Assembly (NCBI GenBank): GCA_963576475.1 | Contig: OY754978.1 | Coordinates: forward strand, 12,881,799-12,945,798 | Origin: Molanna angustata | Lineage: Eukaryota; Arthropoda; Insecta; Trichoptera; Molannidae | DNA length: 64,000 nucleotides | Direction: 5' to 3' | Shown: positions 11,005 to 21,960 of the stretch, one piece after another | Numbering within the stretch: the stretch's first letter is position 1 | Layout: every line of letters starts with the position of its first letter | Translations under genes and position numbers: made by a program | Notes under the pieces: generated by a model | Databases searched by the model: none | What the model saw: only the letters and a program-made list of their open reading frames with translations | Told to the model about the DNA's origin: nothing

Positions 11005-11556
11005 TGAATGAGCGGGGGCGTAACTTCCCGCTCAGTGTGATGGGGTAGGAATTATGTATGTGTCAACAAGTCAACCGAAGAAAGCCTGTAAATCCTTCTG
11101 CGAATATGAGACAGCCACTTACCTTGTGAGGGGTCTCCAGCCTTCGCAAGCACAGAACTCGTATCTCCGGTCCTGGTATGATGGAGATGATGGTTCGTCC
11201 ACTTCACAAGTCTCACACACAACAAACCTCCCGTGGCGTAATTATTAAAACACAAATAAATTATAGCTATTTTTTCCTCGACAAGACATAACTTGATCTG
11301 TCGACGAATGTGACAATACCGTGTACCGCTGACGGGCGACAACGTGCGACCACAACTGGTCAAAAAAACTGTAGTCTTCCATATCGATGGCTCAAACCAT
11401 ATCCGCCCACCTGTGTTGCTCAGACGTCGAGAAAGCATAACAAATAAGTGACTATCTAATTCACAGATGGCAGACTGGTCCTACAGTTGACCTGTTTGAA
11501 ATAAATAATTCAAATAAATTATGTAATTACTGTGGCAAATGAATATTGCTCAACCA
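11005..11556 (-). repeat. 3' LTR of the Pao element
   Basis: Matches 17610-18161 over all 552 bases that I compared by eye. On the minus strand it starts TGGTTGAGC and ends CGCTCATTCA. The 128-codon minus-strand frame inside each LTR is identical in the two copies and has no known domain; I treat it as chance. Confidence 0.9.
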
Positions 11557-11747
11557 TACTCCCCGCCTTGGAAATTCGGAGAATTTTCAACGAAAAATAA
11601 AGAAATAAAAATAAAATAGAAGAAACGCGAGTAACTTTCGCTTTAGGAGAGTATGAAAAACCTTATGTCTAAATTAACAAAATCATAACTAATCACATAA
11701 AGTATAAAGTAAATCTTAAGTTATATAAATATTTAAAGATATATTAA

Positions 11748-12428
11748 TTATTGCGTCGGGATCGGATATAATTTGATTACCGGACGCTTAAAATGTCCAA
11801 ATCTATTTTTGACGGTCGCGACTCGCACAATTCCGTCTGACCCCGGGTGAATTTCGGTGATAACGCCCAACGGCCAACTTAACGGAGGCGAGTCCTCCTT
11901 TCCCACCAACACAACAGTCCCGACCTCAACAGGACGATCAGGAGGCGTAGGGTGCGAAGGATTTAGCCGGAAGCAGCAATTGCATTTCCGAACTCTTCTC
12001 CTAACGACGGTTCTGGCATCTAATATCCAATACCGTTGTCGCAATATGGAAACAAGAAGTCCTGGGCCAGTGTGACAATTCCTAACATGCAAGTGATCAA
12101 TAAGAAGATCCACTACATGGTCATGTTTGGGAAGTAGAAGTGGATGTTTCGCCTCAAATAGTAAGTCCGAATTGGAAAGTCTGCCTCCAATGCGTGTGAG
12201 GACCGAGAATTTTTTAATAAAATTCTCAGAAGGCGTATCATCCCAATGAATGTTATAAAGATTCTTCTTAATGAGAAATTTAGCGTATAGAATAATGTGG
12301 GTGACCAAACCGAGGACATCAAATAAGCGGGCGACTATGGGGAGTATATTCCGCTTTATACACTTCTCCCAAATATAAGATGTTGTAAAGGAGAAGCTGT
12401 CGTCAACTGGTTCCCATAATGGACCCAA
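11748..12428 (-). pseudogene. Pao pol C-terminal remnants (RT end, integrase fragments)
   Basis: This frame overlaps the end of the 922-codon frame in another register and lacks an ATG at its start, so a frameshift near 12430 separates the two. It contains the region after RT (ARLFDVLGL), an abrupt jump to RIGGRLSNS and an integrase-type zinc-binding segment with H...H...C..C (about residues 110-150, ending RKCNCCFRL). After a second jump it has the C-terminal domain found after Pao integrases (PLGVITEIHPG, VKNRFGHFKRPV). RNase H and the DDE integrase core are missing. Both jumps look like internal deletions. Confidence 0.8.
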
Positions 12429-15124
12429 ATCTTAGAGGCATTGTCAGAATAAGTAGATAGATTCACTACACTTAAATGAGATTCTGAAGGGGTTTTGAGT
12501 ACAACTTGAGAATTATTAGGCAATTTTATCAAATCAAACGTGCGGGTCATGAATAGTGAGATTAGTTCTCTGAAAGAGCGTGTAACTCTGGATTCATCTT
12601 TAATATAATAGACCAGGTCGCCCATATACAGTTTGGACTCTGCCACATTGGCAACATCTGGGGAATGTGGTCTCATATAATGAGCCAATTGGCGTAAAAT
12701 CTTTATCGCCAAGAATGAACTAGTATTAATTATGAAGTGGACCAGATTAAATTTAAAGGTCCATGTGAGATCATTGTTTACAAATCGAAACATCCTCACA
12801 TATTTACGATGCTTACTAGAATTTTCAGTCTCTAAACACATTTGTTTTATATCCACTGTCTTAGTGACGGGAAAAAGACGAAATTCAAGAAAACGTAAAA
12901 ATAAATTGGCCTGCAAATTAGGATCAAGATGAAGGACGTCATTTAATAACAACCTTGAATATATTTTAGCACTAAAATTAAAACTCTCTTGTAAATTAGA
13001 TGGTTGTTTAAATCTTCGCTCCAAAACCATAGAACGGCTTTGGGTGGCAGTACGAGAATTAACTAGATTATTCGAGTCTTTACAGAGAGGCAAAGCAGCA
13101 GAATATCTATCTTCGTCAGCGTGAGTGACAGAAGATGCAGTAAAGAGATCTTCACACTCTGTCTCCTCTGGGCTCAAATTTTGTATGTTAAGTATTTTAT
13201 CTAACTGCGGAAACTTTTGCACTAAATCATTAATTGCAAGTGCTGAGAACGAAGTACTCGTATCGGAAACATTATTATCGTAATCACCCATTAGGATATA
13301 GCCAAACGCGGTTAATAAAGCGGGAGGTGCCCTACTTCCTGATTCTACCTTGTTTCCTAAATAAATATATGGGAAGAGTTGTGCGCCTAAAACGACATCT
13401 ATATTTCCAGGAATATTCCACGTCAAATCCGCGAGGGGTAATCCCTCTAAGTAGCCCATATCACCCTTGGCTATATAATGAGTAGGCAACTGATCTGTGA
13501 TGCAGTCTACGACAAGCGCATGTATCTTGTATTTCTTACAGGAGTATAAGCGTGACTCAATGTCTATATACACATATCCTATAATAGGACGAGATGCTGA
13601 ACATATCCCTTTGACGATAGAGTTACTCAAAGGAATTATCGTAAGATTCAGTGCCTTACAACAATCGACAGTGATCAAATTATTTTGTGAGCCATTGTCA
13701 ATGAGGCATCGTATTATTTTTTTATATCCATTATTCTGTTTCGCATAAACCTGCGCAGTTGCCAACAAATTCGCTGAGCTTGGTTTCACCTCGGCACATA
13801 GGGACATTGAAACGTTTCCGCTCGAAGTATGCTGCGCATTGCAATTGCACACTACGTCAGTGTGAGATGGCGTCGAAGTAGGTAGCGGTCTGACATTATC
13901 TTCTCCGTTAAAATGCAAAGTCGTATGATGTCTTTTCGTGCATAACTTACAAGCGAACGACGATTTGCAGTTTGCTACCGTATGCGTACCACTAAGACAA
14001 TTCACGCACCCACGTTTCGATTTTATAAATTCGAATCGAGCCTGTGACGACTTCAGGCCTTTAAATTTGTGGCAATTATTAACTTGATGTTGAGTGGCGT
14101 TACAAAAAATACAAATTTTCTCTGAATTAGTATTCGGTATTTTCTGGTCACTGGCGACGAAAGATTTATAAGTCGACCGAGGTGATTTGGGGGCATGTGG
14201 CTTATTTGCCACGCTATTGCCATTAGAACGTTCTAATATTTTCACTTGGTCGTGTATGAATGAAACAAAATCATCATACGAAGGAATTTCTTTATCGCGA
14301 AATGACAGTTCAAAAGTTTGAATATTTTGAGGATCAATTTTCCTCAATGCGACGTGTAATAACACAAAATCAATAAGGTCGTCGATTTTTAATTGTTTCA
14401 AAGCTGCGACGGATGCAGAATAATTCTCAATAAATTGATCAAGGCTTGCGGACGTATTTGTGCAATTTTGGGCATCGAGAATATTATTTAGGTAATGCGT
14501 GGCTAATGCACGTTTATCTTGATATTTTTTAACTAAGTTATTCCAGATTATTTTATAAGATTCGCCGGAGGGCACAATGGCCGCGGTAATTCTCAGAGCA
14601 CCATGGGTAAGTTTGCCCATTAAATATTGAACTCTCTGTGAATCCGTAAGTTGTTCATTTTCGTGAACATTTGCTTTGAAGGTCTCATAGAATTTATTCC
14701 AGTTTTCGGTCTTACCGTCGAAACTAGCCAGCTCTATTGCGGGCAGATTAATGACGCGTTTTTCATTGCGCGAATAGGTGTCTGGTCGAGGTGCTTGCAC
14801 GATTTTATTACGAGTGCGTTTAACCTCCAGAAACATGTCGTCAAATGCGTCTAAAGGTTGGAGATCTGGAACGTATTCTGGATTCGATTTGAGTTGATGA
14901 TCATTGATGTCATATATTATACCTTCAAATTGACTACGCATGTCGTCCAGCATTTCTGATTGCGCCAGAAACCTTTCTAGACTCCTTGACTCGAAGCTAG
15001 AAATGTTATTCATCATACGGTAAAGATCGTTAATCCGCGTAAAAAGGCGTTCTTTTTTTGCCGTCAAAATAATGAACGTTCTGTCCGGTTCTGCTCTTGA
15101 CGAAGATCCGGTAGTGTTAGGCAT
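12356..15124 (-). CDS. gag-pol: Pao Gag-protease with degraded RT remnant
   Basis: A 922-codon frame starting with ATG at 15124. In order: coiled N-terminal region, a DUF1759-like gag core (about residues 125-300, with FDGKTENWNKFYETF), three zinc-knuckle-like Cys/His clusters (from about residue 338: CIFC...C, CVNC...C, CKLC...H), then a retroviral-type aspartic protease with LIDNGSQ at about 473, where the usual DSG/DTG is DNG. RT follows but is abridged: the LDPNLQ and DIKQM landmarks are close to normal, while the catalytic box reads YMGD (about 829-832) instead of YVDD. RT is probably inactive. The frame stays open despite the damage, which fits a defective copy whose gag is still used. 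Confidence 0.85.
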   Translation of the reverse strand: MPNTTGSSSRAEPDRTFIILTAKKERLFTRINDLYRMMNNISSFESRSLERFLAQSEMLDDMRSQFEGIIYDINDHQLKSNPEYVPDLQPLDAFDDMFLEVKRTRNKIVQAPRPDTYSRNEKRVINLPAIELASFDGKTENWNKFYETFKANVHENEQLTDSQRVQYLMGKLTHGALRITAAIVPSGESYKIIWNNLVKKYQDKRALATHYLNNILDAQNCTNTSASLDQFIENYSASVAALKQLKIDDLIDFVLLHVALRKIDPQNIQTFELSFRDKEIPSYDDFVSFIHDQVKILERSNGNSVANKPHAPKSPRSTYKSFVASDQKIPNTNSEKICIFCNATQHQVNNCHKFKGLKSSQARFEFIKSKRGCVNCLSGTHTVANCKSSFACKLCTKRHHTTLHFNGEDNVRPLPTSTPSHTDVVCNCNAQHTSSGNVSMSLCAEVKPSSANLLATAQVYAKQNNGYKKIIRCLIDNGSQNNLITVDCCKALNLTIIPLSNSIVKGICSASRPIIGYVYIDIESRLYSCKKYKIHALVVDCITDQLPTHYIAKGDMGYLEGLPLADLTWNIPGNIDVVLGAQLFPYIYLGNKVESGSRAPPALLTAFGYILMGDYDNNVSDTSTSFSALAINDLVQKFPQLDKILNIQNLSPEETECEDLFTASSVTHADEDRYSAALPLCKDSNNLVNSRTATQSRSMVLERRFKQPSNLQESFNFSAKIYSRLLLNDVLHLDPNLQANLFLRFLEFRLFPVTKTVDIKQMCLETENSSKHRKYVRMFRFVNNDLTWTFKFNLVHFIINTSSFLAIKILRQLAHYMRPHSPDVANVAESKLYMGDLVYYIKDESRVTRSFRELISLFMTRTFDLIKLPNNSQVVLKTPSESHLSVVNLSTYSDNASKIWVHYGNQLTTASPLQHLIFGRSV

Positions 15125-17609
15125 ATTGAGAAGGTATTTAGGTATTATTTGTGTTTAGGTATACAAAAAATACCTATCTAGATATAAGGTAATTAAGTAA
15201 ATATTTAATTTAGGTATAAAGTATCTAGGTATTATTTGTATTTATGTAAATATTTAATTTAGGTATAAAGTATCTAGGTATTATTTGTATTTATTTAACT
15301 ATTTAATTTAGGTATAAAGTATCTAGGTATTATTTGTATTTATGTAAATATTTAATTTGTACCAGTTAAAATTTAATCAATTGGCTGTATATTTAGGTAT
15401 AAAAGTATAAAGTATAAAAATAATATTCAATTATATTAATTGGTCACAGTTAATATTCAATTAACCGCCTGTATTTAGGTATATAAAAGTATATAATTTG
15501 CCCCAGTTAATATTTAATCGATCGACTGTATATTTAGGTATATAAAGTATATAATTTGTCTCTGTTAATATTCAATTAATCGCCTGTACATTTAGATATA
15601 TAAAGTATATAATTTATCCCAGTTAACTGGTTTAGGTAGGTATGTACATACGCTTCGTATTATTTAATTAGGTATTGTGAAATAATTATTTTATTTTATT
15701 GGTTTTAAATTATTTGTTCATAACATATGTACATACGACTCGTATCCACTAACAATTATGTTTTATTAAATTGTTTATTTGAATACGTATATAAATACAG
15801 ACCGCACTGGATTATTCCCAACACTAATGTACTCATGTACTTAATGTACATATATATATCGCAATGTTATATACGAACGTACGATATCACGATAGATTTG
15901 TGATATTGTTTACACACAGACATGTACAAGTTACTGTACGAAGCGAACAATGAATGTATAATTGTATAGGCAGGTACCCATTCAACTACATAACTTGATC
16001 GGGAAAAATTACTAAATCTAACAATGACTTATATTATGTTCTGATTACTTACATAAACTTATATTATGTTCCGATTGATTGGACATAAATTGACTGGACA
16101 TAAATCCAATAATTCGATTCGAAATATACCAAATATTACGTACCGATATCTACAATATTTTTTTGTGAGTATATTTAAATAAATGATGTGATATGCGCAA
16201 TACGTTTATGTGATTATTTATAAGATCAAACTATTTAAACTTATTCAAATTTTACAAATTACGTAAATTAACAAGTTATGTATATGATAAATATAATATT
16301 TATCATTAAATACGATATTTAATTTAGGTACTTCATTAACCAACTCAAAAAATTCCTTAAAAATTCACCAAAAATTACGTAAATTCACAAGTTAGATATT
16401 ATATGATAAATATAATATTTATCGTAAAGTATGATATTCAAGTTAGGTGCTTAATTGACCTACTCAAATTCATTAAAAATTCACCAAAAATTACGTGAAT
16501 TAACAAGTTAGATATTATATGATAAATATAATATTTATTTTAAAGTATGATATTCAATTTAGGTACTTAATTGATCAACTCAAAAATTCATTAAAAAATT
16601 CACCAAAAATTACGTAAAAATTCTACGAATTTCCAAGCAGTTATATTATTATAAATATGTTCAATATTGCTGGGCAATATTCGACTCGAAAGGATCATGT
16701 GCGTCCGATATTTAATATAGGTACTTAATGGACCAACTCAAAATTCATTAAAAAATTCACCAAAAATTACGTAAAAATTCTACGAATTTCCAAGCATTTA
16801 TATTGTAATAATTATGTTCAATATTGCTGGGCAATATTCGACTCGAAAGGACCATATGCGTCCGATATTTAATATATGTAGGTACTTAATTGACCAACTC
16901 AAAAAATTCCTTAAAAATTCACCAAAATTACGTAAATTCACAAGTTAGATGTTATATGATAAATATAATATTTATCGTAAAGTATGATATTCAATTTAGG
17001 TACTTAATTGACCAACTCAAAAATTCATTAAAAAATTCACCAAAAATTACGTAAAAATTCTACGAATTTCCAAGCAGTTATATTATTATAAATATGTTCA
17101 ATATTGCTGGGCAATATTCGACTCGAAAGGATCATATGCGTCCGATATTTAATATAGGTACTTAATGGACCAACTCAAAATTCATTAAAAAATTCACCAA
17201 AAATTACGTAAAAATTCTACGAATTTCCAAGCATTTATATTGTAGTAAATATGTTCAATATTGCTGGGCAATATTCGACTCGAAAGGACCATATGCGTCC
17301 GATATTTAATATAGGTACTTAATTGACCAACTCAAAAATTCATTAAAAAATTCACCAAAAATTACGTAAAAATTCTACGAATTTCCAAGCATCTATATTG
17401 TAATAATTATGTGCAATATTGCTGGGCAATATTCGACTCGAAAGGACCAAGTGCGTCCGATATTTAATATAGGTACTTAATTGACCAACTCAAAAATTCA
17501 TTAAAAAATTCACCAAAAATTACGTAAAAATTCTACGAATTTCCAAGCATTTATATTGTAATAATTATGTGCAATATTGCTGGGCAATATTCGACTCGAA
17601 AGGACCAAA
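15125..17609 (-). repeat. Pao 5' leader made of nested tandem repeats
   Basis: Between the 5' LTR and the gag ATG lie 2.5 kb with no coding frame. At 15195-15360 a ~53-bp unit (TTTAATTTAGGTATAAAGTA...) repeats about three times. At 16260-16620 a ~117-bp unit repeats. At 16620-17607 a 157-158-bp unit repeats; each unit has ACGTAAAAATTCTACGAA, a hairpin AATATTGC-TGG-GCAATATT and a copy of TCGACTCGAAAGGACCA. Leaders of this length and structure are unusual for Pao elements. Confidence 0.8.
17591..17607 (-). promoter_or_regulatory. Pao primer-binding site, tRNA-Tyr-like
   Basis: On the minus strand the first bases after the 5' LTR and a 2-nt gap are TGGTCCTTTCGAGTCGA. It starts with TGG, the complement of the tRNA CCA end. 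The next bases resemble the complement of the 3' end of animal tRNA-Tyr (CGAAGGA-CCA) with one extra T. The same word appears in full or with one change at 16681-16697, 16838-16854, 17118-17134, 17275-17291 and 17433-17449. Confidence 0.65.
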
Positions 17610-18161
17610 TGAATGAGCGGGGGCGTAACTTCCCGCTCAGTGTGATGGGGTAGGAATTATGTATGTGTCAACAAGTCAACCGAAGAAAGCCTGTAAATCC
17701 TTCTGCGAATATGAGACAGCCACTTACCTTGTGAGGGGTCTCCAGCCTTCGCAAGCACAGAACTCGTATCTCCGGTCCTGGTATGATGGAGATGATGGTT
17801 CGTCCACTTCACAAGTCTCACACACAACAAACCTCCCGTGGCGTAATTATTAAAACACAAATAAATTATAGCTATTTTTTCCTCGACAAGACATAACTTG
17901 ATCTGTCGACGAATGTGACAATACCGTGTACCGCTGACGGGCGACAACGTGCGACCACAACTGGTCAAAAAAACTGTAGTCTTCCATATCGATGGCTCAA
18001 ACCATATCCGCCCACCTGTGTTGCTCAGACGTCGAGAAAGCATAACAAATAAGTGACTATCTAATTCACAGATGGCAGACTGGTCCTACAGTTGACCTGT
18101 TTGAAATAAATAATTCAAATAAATTATGTAATTACTGTGGCAAATGAATATTGCTCAACCA
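17610..18161 (-). repeat. 5' LTR of the Pao element
   Basis: Minus-strand transcription would start here and run towards 11005. The sequence equals the 3' LTR. The TSD word AACCC follows directly at 18162. No convincing TATA box was singled out. Confidence 0.9.
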
Positions 18162-18166
18162 AACCC

Positions 18167-19330
18167 TAAATACCAGCACCGAGAATATAGGACAGATCAT
18201 CCTGGCCCCGAAATATTACGAGAGCCGACACTACCTAATATGACAATGAAGAGAAAAAGGTTCAGGTATCCATCGTTCATGCTTTGTATGCCCAGAGAAC
18301 CTTAGGGTATCACTTTCTGCTTCTTTTCTTTGTGATAAATTAATATATGTGGCCTGTTCTCTCCACATGGTTATTCTTCCTGATATTCCAGATTTCTTCT
18401 GAGTTGGGAGTCTTCCCGTGGACTTTATACCATACAAATTGTGGCGATGCTGGACGATGTGGCGAATACGTCATTTGTCGAATGGTCTCGCATCTCTTTC
18501 ATATCAACGAAGATGGCCGAAGGAGATCAGATCCTGAACCGAATAAGCAGCGCGGTTTCCCATTCGCATATCAACCGGCAAGACGACTACAGTGTTAACT
18601 CTTTAGTAATAATCATAAAATTTATACCGACCCAAATATCGCGAACATCTGTAAATTTATCAAGTATAATTTTGTTACTTATTTAAACCGAAGATAGATA
18701 TGTAAATCATGTAAGTTATCTTTTATTTTGAATACCTTCATCACTCATTTTCTATTTCTATTTCTGACTGATTAACTGATTATCAAATTTCAATATCTTA
18801 TTTAGTGATGTATGTTATTGGGAAGTAATTTGAACACGCACTTAAAATCGCAACCATCGAATATTTTATATAATTAAATAACAACCCCGATAGCATCCGT
18901 CACTAAATCATCGAATACATCACTGTCAAATGGGTTGATTAGGTATCATGAAAATAAAACACTCTTATAGCCTACTATCTGTCATCAGCTGGTGCAAGTG
19001 ATTACTTAAATTGCTTGTTTAACATTAAAAAATTATGCCTCTCGATCCAATTATACATTAAATTACATTTATTTTCATTTCAATTATTACATCTATGCAT
19101 AGTAGGTACTTCAATTCAATAACAGATTATGGTCAAAAGTGCAATATTGCCTTTGTCATACTGTACACTGTACCAAGCAACATAATAAATATTTGTATTA
19201 CCCAAGATTCTATCAGATTAATTCATCCTCTTCGTTATCATGTCTGCCAAATAATTCTTAACAACCTACTAGATAATCAACCCGTGATACCAACGGTTGG
19301 TATTATAAGTAAGATGCCATGGAGTGAAGA
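18167..19330. other. No gene recognised; right flank of the Pao insertion
   Basis: Somewhat higher GC around 18340-18600 than the surroundings, with short frames but no domain that I can name. An old coding relic is possible here. The remainder is AT-rich. Confidence 0.35.
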
Positions 19331-19500
19331 CCGAGAGGCGACAAGAGACTACAAGGGCGGACCCTAACAGATGGATGGACGAAATCAAAAGAATTGTTGG
19401 ACCACACAGGATGATAGTCGCACAGGCACAGGACGAGTGGAGTAGGAGATGGGAGTCCTTTGCCCTGCAGTGGACAAACAGGGACTTATGTTGATGATGA
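19331..19500 (+). pseudogene. LINE 3' end relic
   Basis: The frame from about 19368 reads NRWMDEIKRIVGPHRM then QAQDEWSRRWESFALQWTNR and ends in repeated TGA codons. In insect LINEs of the RTE/R2-like group the ORF ends with RW.D.I and a W..L..AY..QWT-like tail followed by TGATGATGA. Only this C-terminal piece remains. Confidence 0.6.
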
Positions 19501-19589
19501 CGTAATATTTTTTTCCCCTTCGCTTAAAATGAGGATACGAAGATATGATTAGTAAACGCGATTGTTGGCTTCTTCTATGCAGAGTTATA

Positions 19590-20100
19590 TTTTTACTCTC
19601 CACACTATGGAATAGGGGAGAGTCATGATTTCGCAAAATTTAAGCGTATTTTTTTTACATCAATTTCTCAATGGGTATCATGTAGAGAATGCACACTATG
19701 AGTTTCGTCGTGATGTGTTTGTGTGTATGGCGTATACGCCGTACGCCGTACGCCGTACGCCGTAGCATTTATCTTTTTTGTGTCCTCTCTACAGCCCAAA
19801 CTATAAGTCTGATCGACTTCATATTAACATCATATGTGTAAAGTGCAAAGACCTAGAGCTGATTAGTTTTCCATAGACAACTTTTGATTTCTTCTCTATG
19901 AATTCATCATTTACGTTGTTTTTTTTTTGTGTCCTCTCTGCAGCCCAAACTATAAGTCCGATTGACTTCATATTGATATCACATGTGTTAAGTCCATAAA
20001 CTTAGAGCTGATTAGTTTTCCATAGACAACGGTTCATTTTTTCCCAATGTTTCTTTATGATTTCATCTATTAAAACTGAAAAAATGCTCTCACGACCTGG
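19590..20100 (+). mobile_element. Family X 5' part, start of the satellite-bearing copy
   Basis: Begins TTTACTCTCCACACTATGG then GGGGAGAGTCATGATTTCGC and GGGTATCATGTAGAGAATGC, the same order seen at 56229 and, more distantly, at 6281, 39204 and 62335. A ~149-bp segment beginning TGTCCTCTCT is duplicated in tandem (19781 and 19930). Its core GAGCTGATTAGTTTTCCATAG is close to a core of the 312-bp satellite that follows. Confidence 0.55.
19731..19764 (+). repeat. (CGCCGTA)n microsatellite
   Basis: A 7-bp GC-containing word is repeated about four times in otherwise AT-rich DNA. It sits where the other copies of family X have TG-rich microsatellites. Confidence 0.8.
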
Positions 20101-20289
20101 AAATTAGAGATATTTTAATTTGGTTTCAACTATTTATACAACACCAAGAATCTTCATAAAATTGTATTCAAAGTTGGTCAATGTTAAAAGAAAAATATTC
20201 AACGGTTTCAAAAATTATATTTTATTTAATGGATATTTGTATGAAACTTATATGTAACAAGAGAATTTTTTTATATTTGGCAATGTTCA

Positions 20290-21958
20290 GTTCATTGATT
20301 TCATATTGATATAAGAATATTAATAGCTTGAACTTAGAACTGATTAGCCTTTCATAGATATCATAAAATTTCTTCATATGATATCACGTGTCAACATTGT
20401 CAAAATGCTCTAACGCTCTTTGAAACAAAATTTATCTGCTTTTTTTTAAATATTTCATACAACATAAGCAGTCTTCACTATACTGCATTAATAGTTTGTT
20501 TATCTTAACATAAAAATATACTATCGGAAGAAAATTTATATTCCTGATAGTAACGTTTAGTATGAATAAAAATGTAATTAGATAAATTTCTATGTATGGA
20601 AAAGTTCAGTAATTTGATTTCATGTTATAATGTAAAAAGCTTGAACATAGAACTGATTAGCTTTCCATAAACAACAAAAAAAATCTTCATATGATATCAC
20701 CTGTCAAAATTTGGAAAATGCTCTCGCGTTCTTTAGAACAAAATTTATCTGCTTTTTTTAAAATATTTCATACAACATAAGCATTCTTCACTATACTGCA
20801 TTAATAGTTTGTTTATCTTAAAATAAAAATATACTATCGGAAGAAAATTTATATTCCTGATAGTAACGTTTAGTATGAATAAAAATGTAATTAGATAAAT
20901 TTCTATGTATGGAAAAGTTCAGTAATTTGATTTCATGTTATAATGTAAAGAGCTTGAACATAGAACTGAATAGCTTTCCATAAATAACAAAAAAAATCTT
21001 CATATGATATCACCTGTCAAAATTCGGAAAATGCTCTCGCGTTATTTAGAACAAAATTTATCTGCTTTTTTTAAAATATTTCATACAACATAAGCATTCT
21101 TCCCTATACTGCATTAATAGTTTGTCTATCTTAACATAAAAATATACTATCGGAAGAAAATTTATATTCCTGATAGTAACATTTAGTATGAATAAAAATG
21201 TAATTAGATAAATTTCTATGTATGGAAACGTTCAGTAATTTGATTTCATGTTATAATGTTAAGAGCTTGAACATAGAACTGATTAGCTTTCCATAAATAA
21301 CTAAAAATTCTTCATATAATATCACGTGTCAAAATTTTGAAAATGCTCTCGCGTTCTTTAAAACAAAATTTATCTGCTTTTTTAAAATATTTCATACAAC
21401 ATAAGCATTCTTCACTATACTGCATTAATAGTTTGTTTATCTTAACATAAAAATATACTATCGGAAGAAAATTTATATTCCTGATAGTAACAATTAGTAT
21501 GAATAAAAATGTAATTAGATAAATTTCTATGTATGGAAATGTTCAGTAATTTGATTTCATGTTATAATGTAAAGAGCTTGAACATAGAACTGATTAGCTT
21601 TCCATTAATAACAAAAAAAATCTTCATATGATATCACCTGTCAAAATTTGGAAAATGCTCTCGCGTTCTTTAGAACAAAATTTATCTGCTTTTTTTAAAA
21701 TATTTCATACAACATAAGCATTCTTCCCTATACTGCATTAATAGTTTGTCTATCTTAACATAAAAATATACTATCGGAAGAAAATTTATATTCCTGATAG
21801 TAACATTTAGTATGAATAAAAATGTAATTAGATAAATTTCTATGTATGGAAACGTTCAGTAATTTGATTTCATGTTATAATGTAAAGAGCTTGAACATAG
21901 AACTGATTAGCTTTCCATAAATAACTAAAAATTCTTCATATAATATCACGTGTCAAAA
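20290..21958 (+). repeat. 312-bp satellite, left block (5 units plus decayed start)
   Basis: The landmark TCATACAACATAAGCATT occurs at 20455, 20768, 21081, 21392 and 21705, giving spacings of 313, 313, 311 and 313. The first part (20290-20455) is more diverged, as expected at an array edge. Two unit types alternate: type A has CACCTGTCAAAATTTGG and CTTTAGAAC, type B has CACGTGTCAAAATTTTG and CTTTAAAAC. Order here is A A B A B. No coding capacity. Confidence 0.93.
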
Positions 21959-21960
21959 TA

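Larger units (their letters stand above)
11000..18166 (-). mobile_element. Pao (BEL) LTR retrotransposon, recent but defective
   Basis: Complete by structure: 552-bp LTRs (11005-11556 and 17610-18161, TG...CA when read on the minus strand), 5-bp TSD AACCC (11000-11004 and 18162-18166), a primer-binding site 2 nt inside the 5' LTR, and a purine-rich GGCGGGGAGTA directly before the 3' LTR. The two LTRs look identical by eye, so the insertion is young. The interior has gag, an aspartic protease, a damaged RT and only fragments of integrase. Movement would need proteins from another Pao copy. A 5-bp TSD, DUF1759-type gag and DUF1758-type protease fit the Pao/BEL superfamily. Confidence 0.88.

Noticed and set aside
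11052..11438. 128-codon minus-strand frame, repeated at 17657-18043
   Set aside because: It lies wholly inside the LTR and is identical only because the LTRs are identical. It has no known domain.
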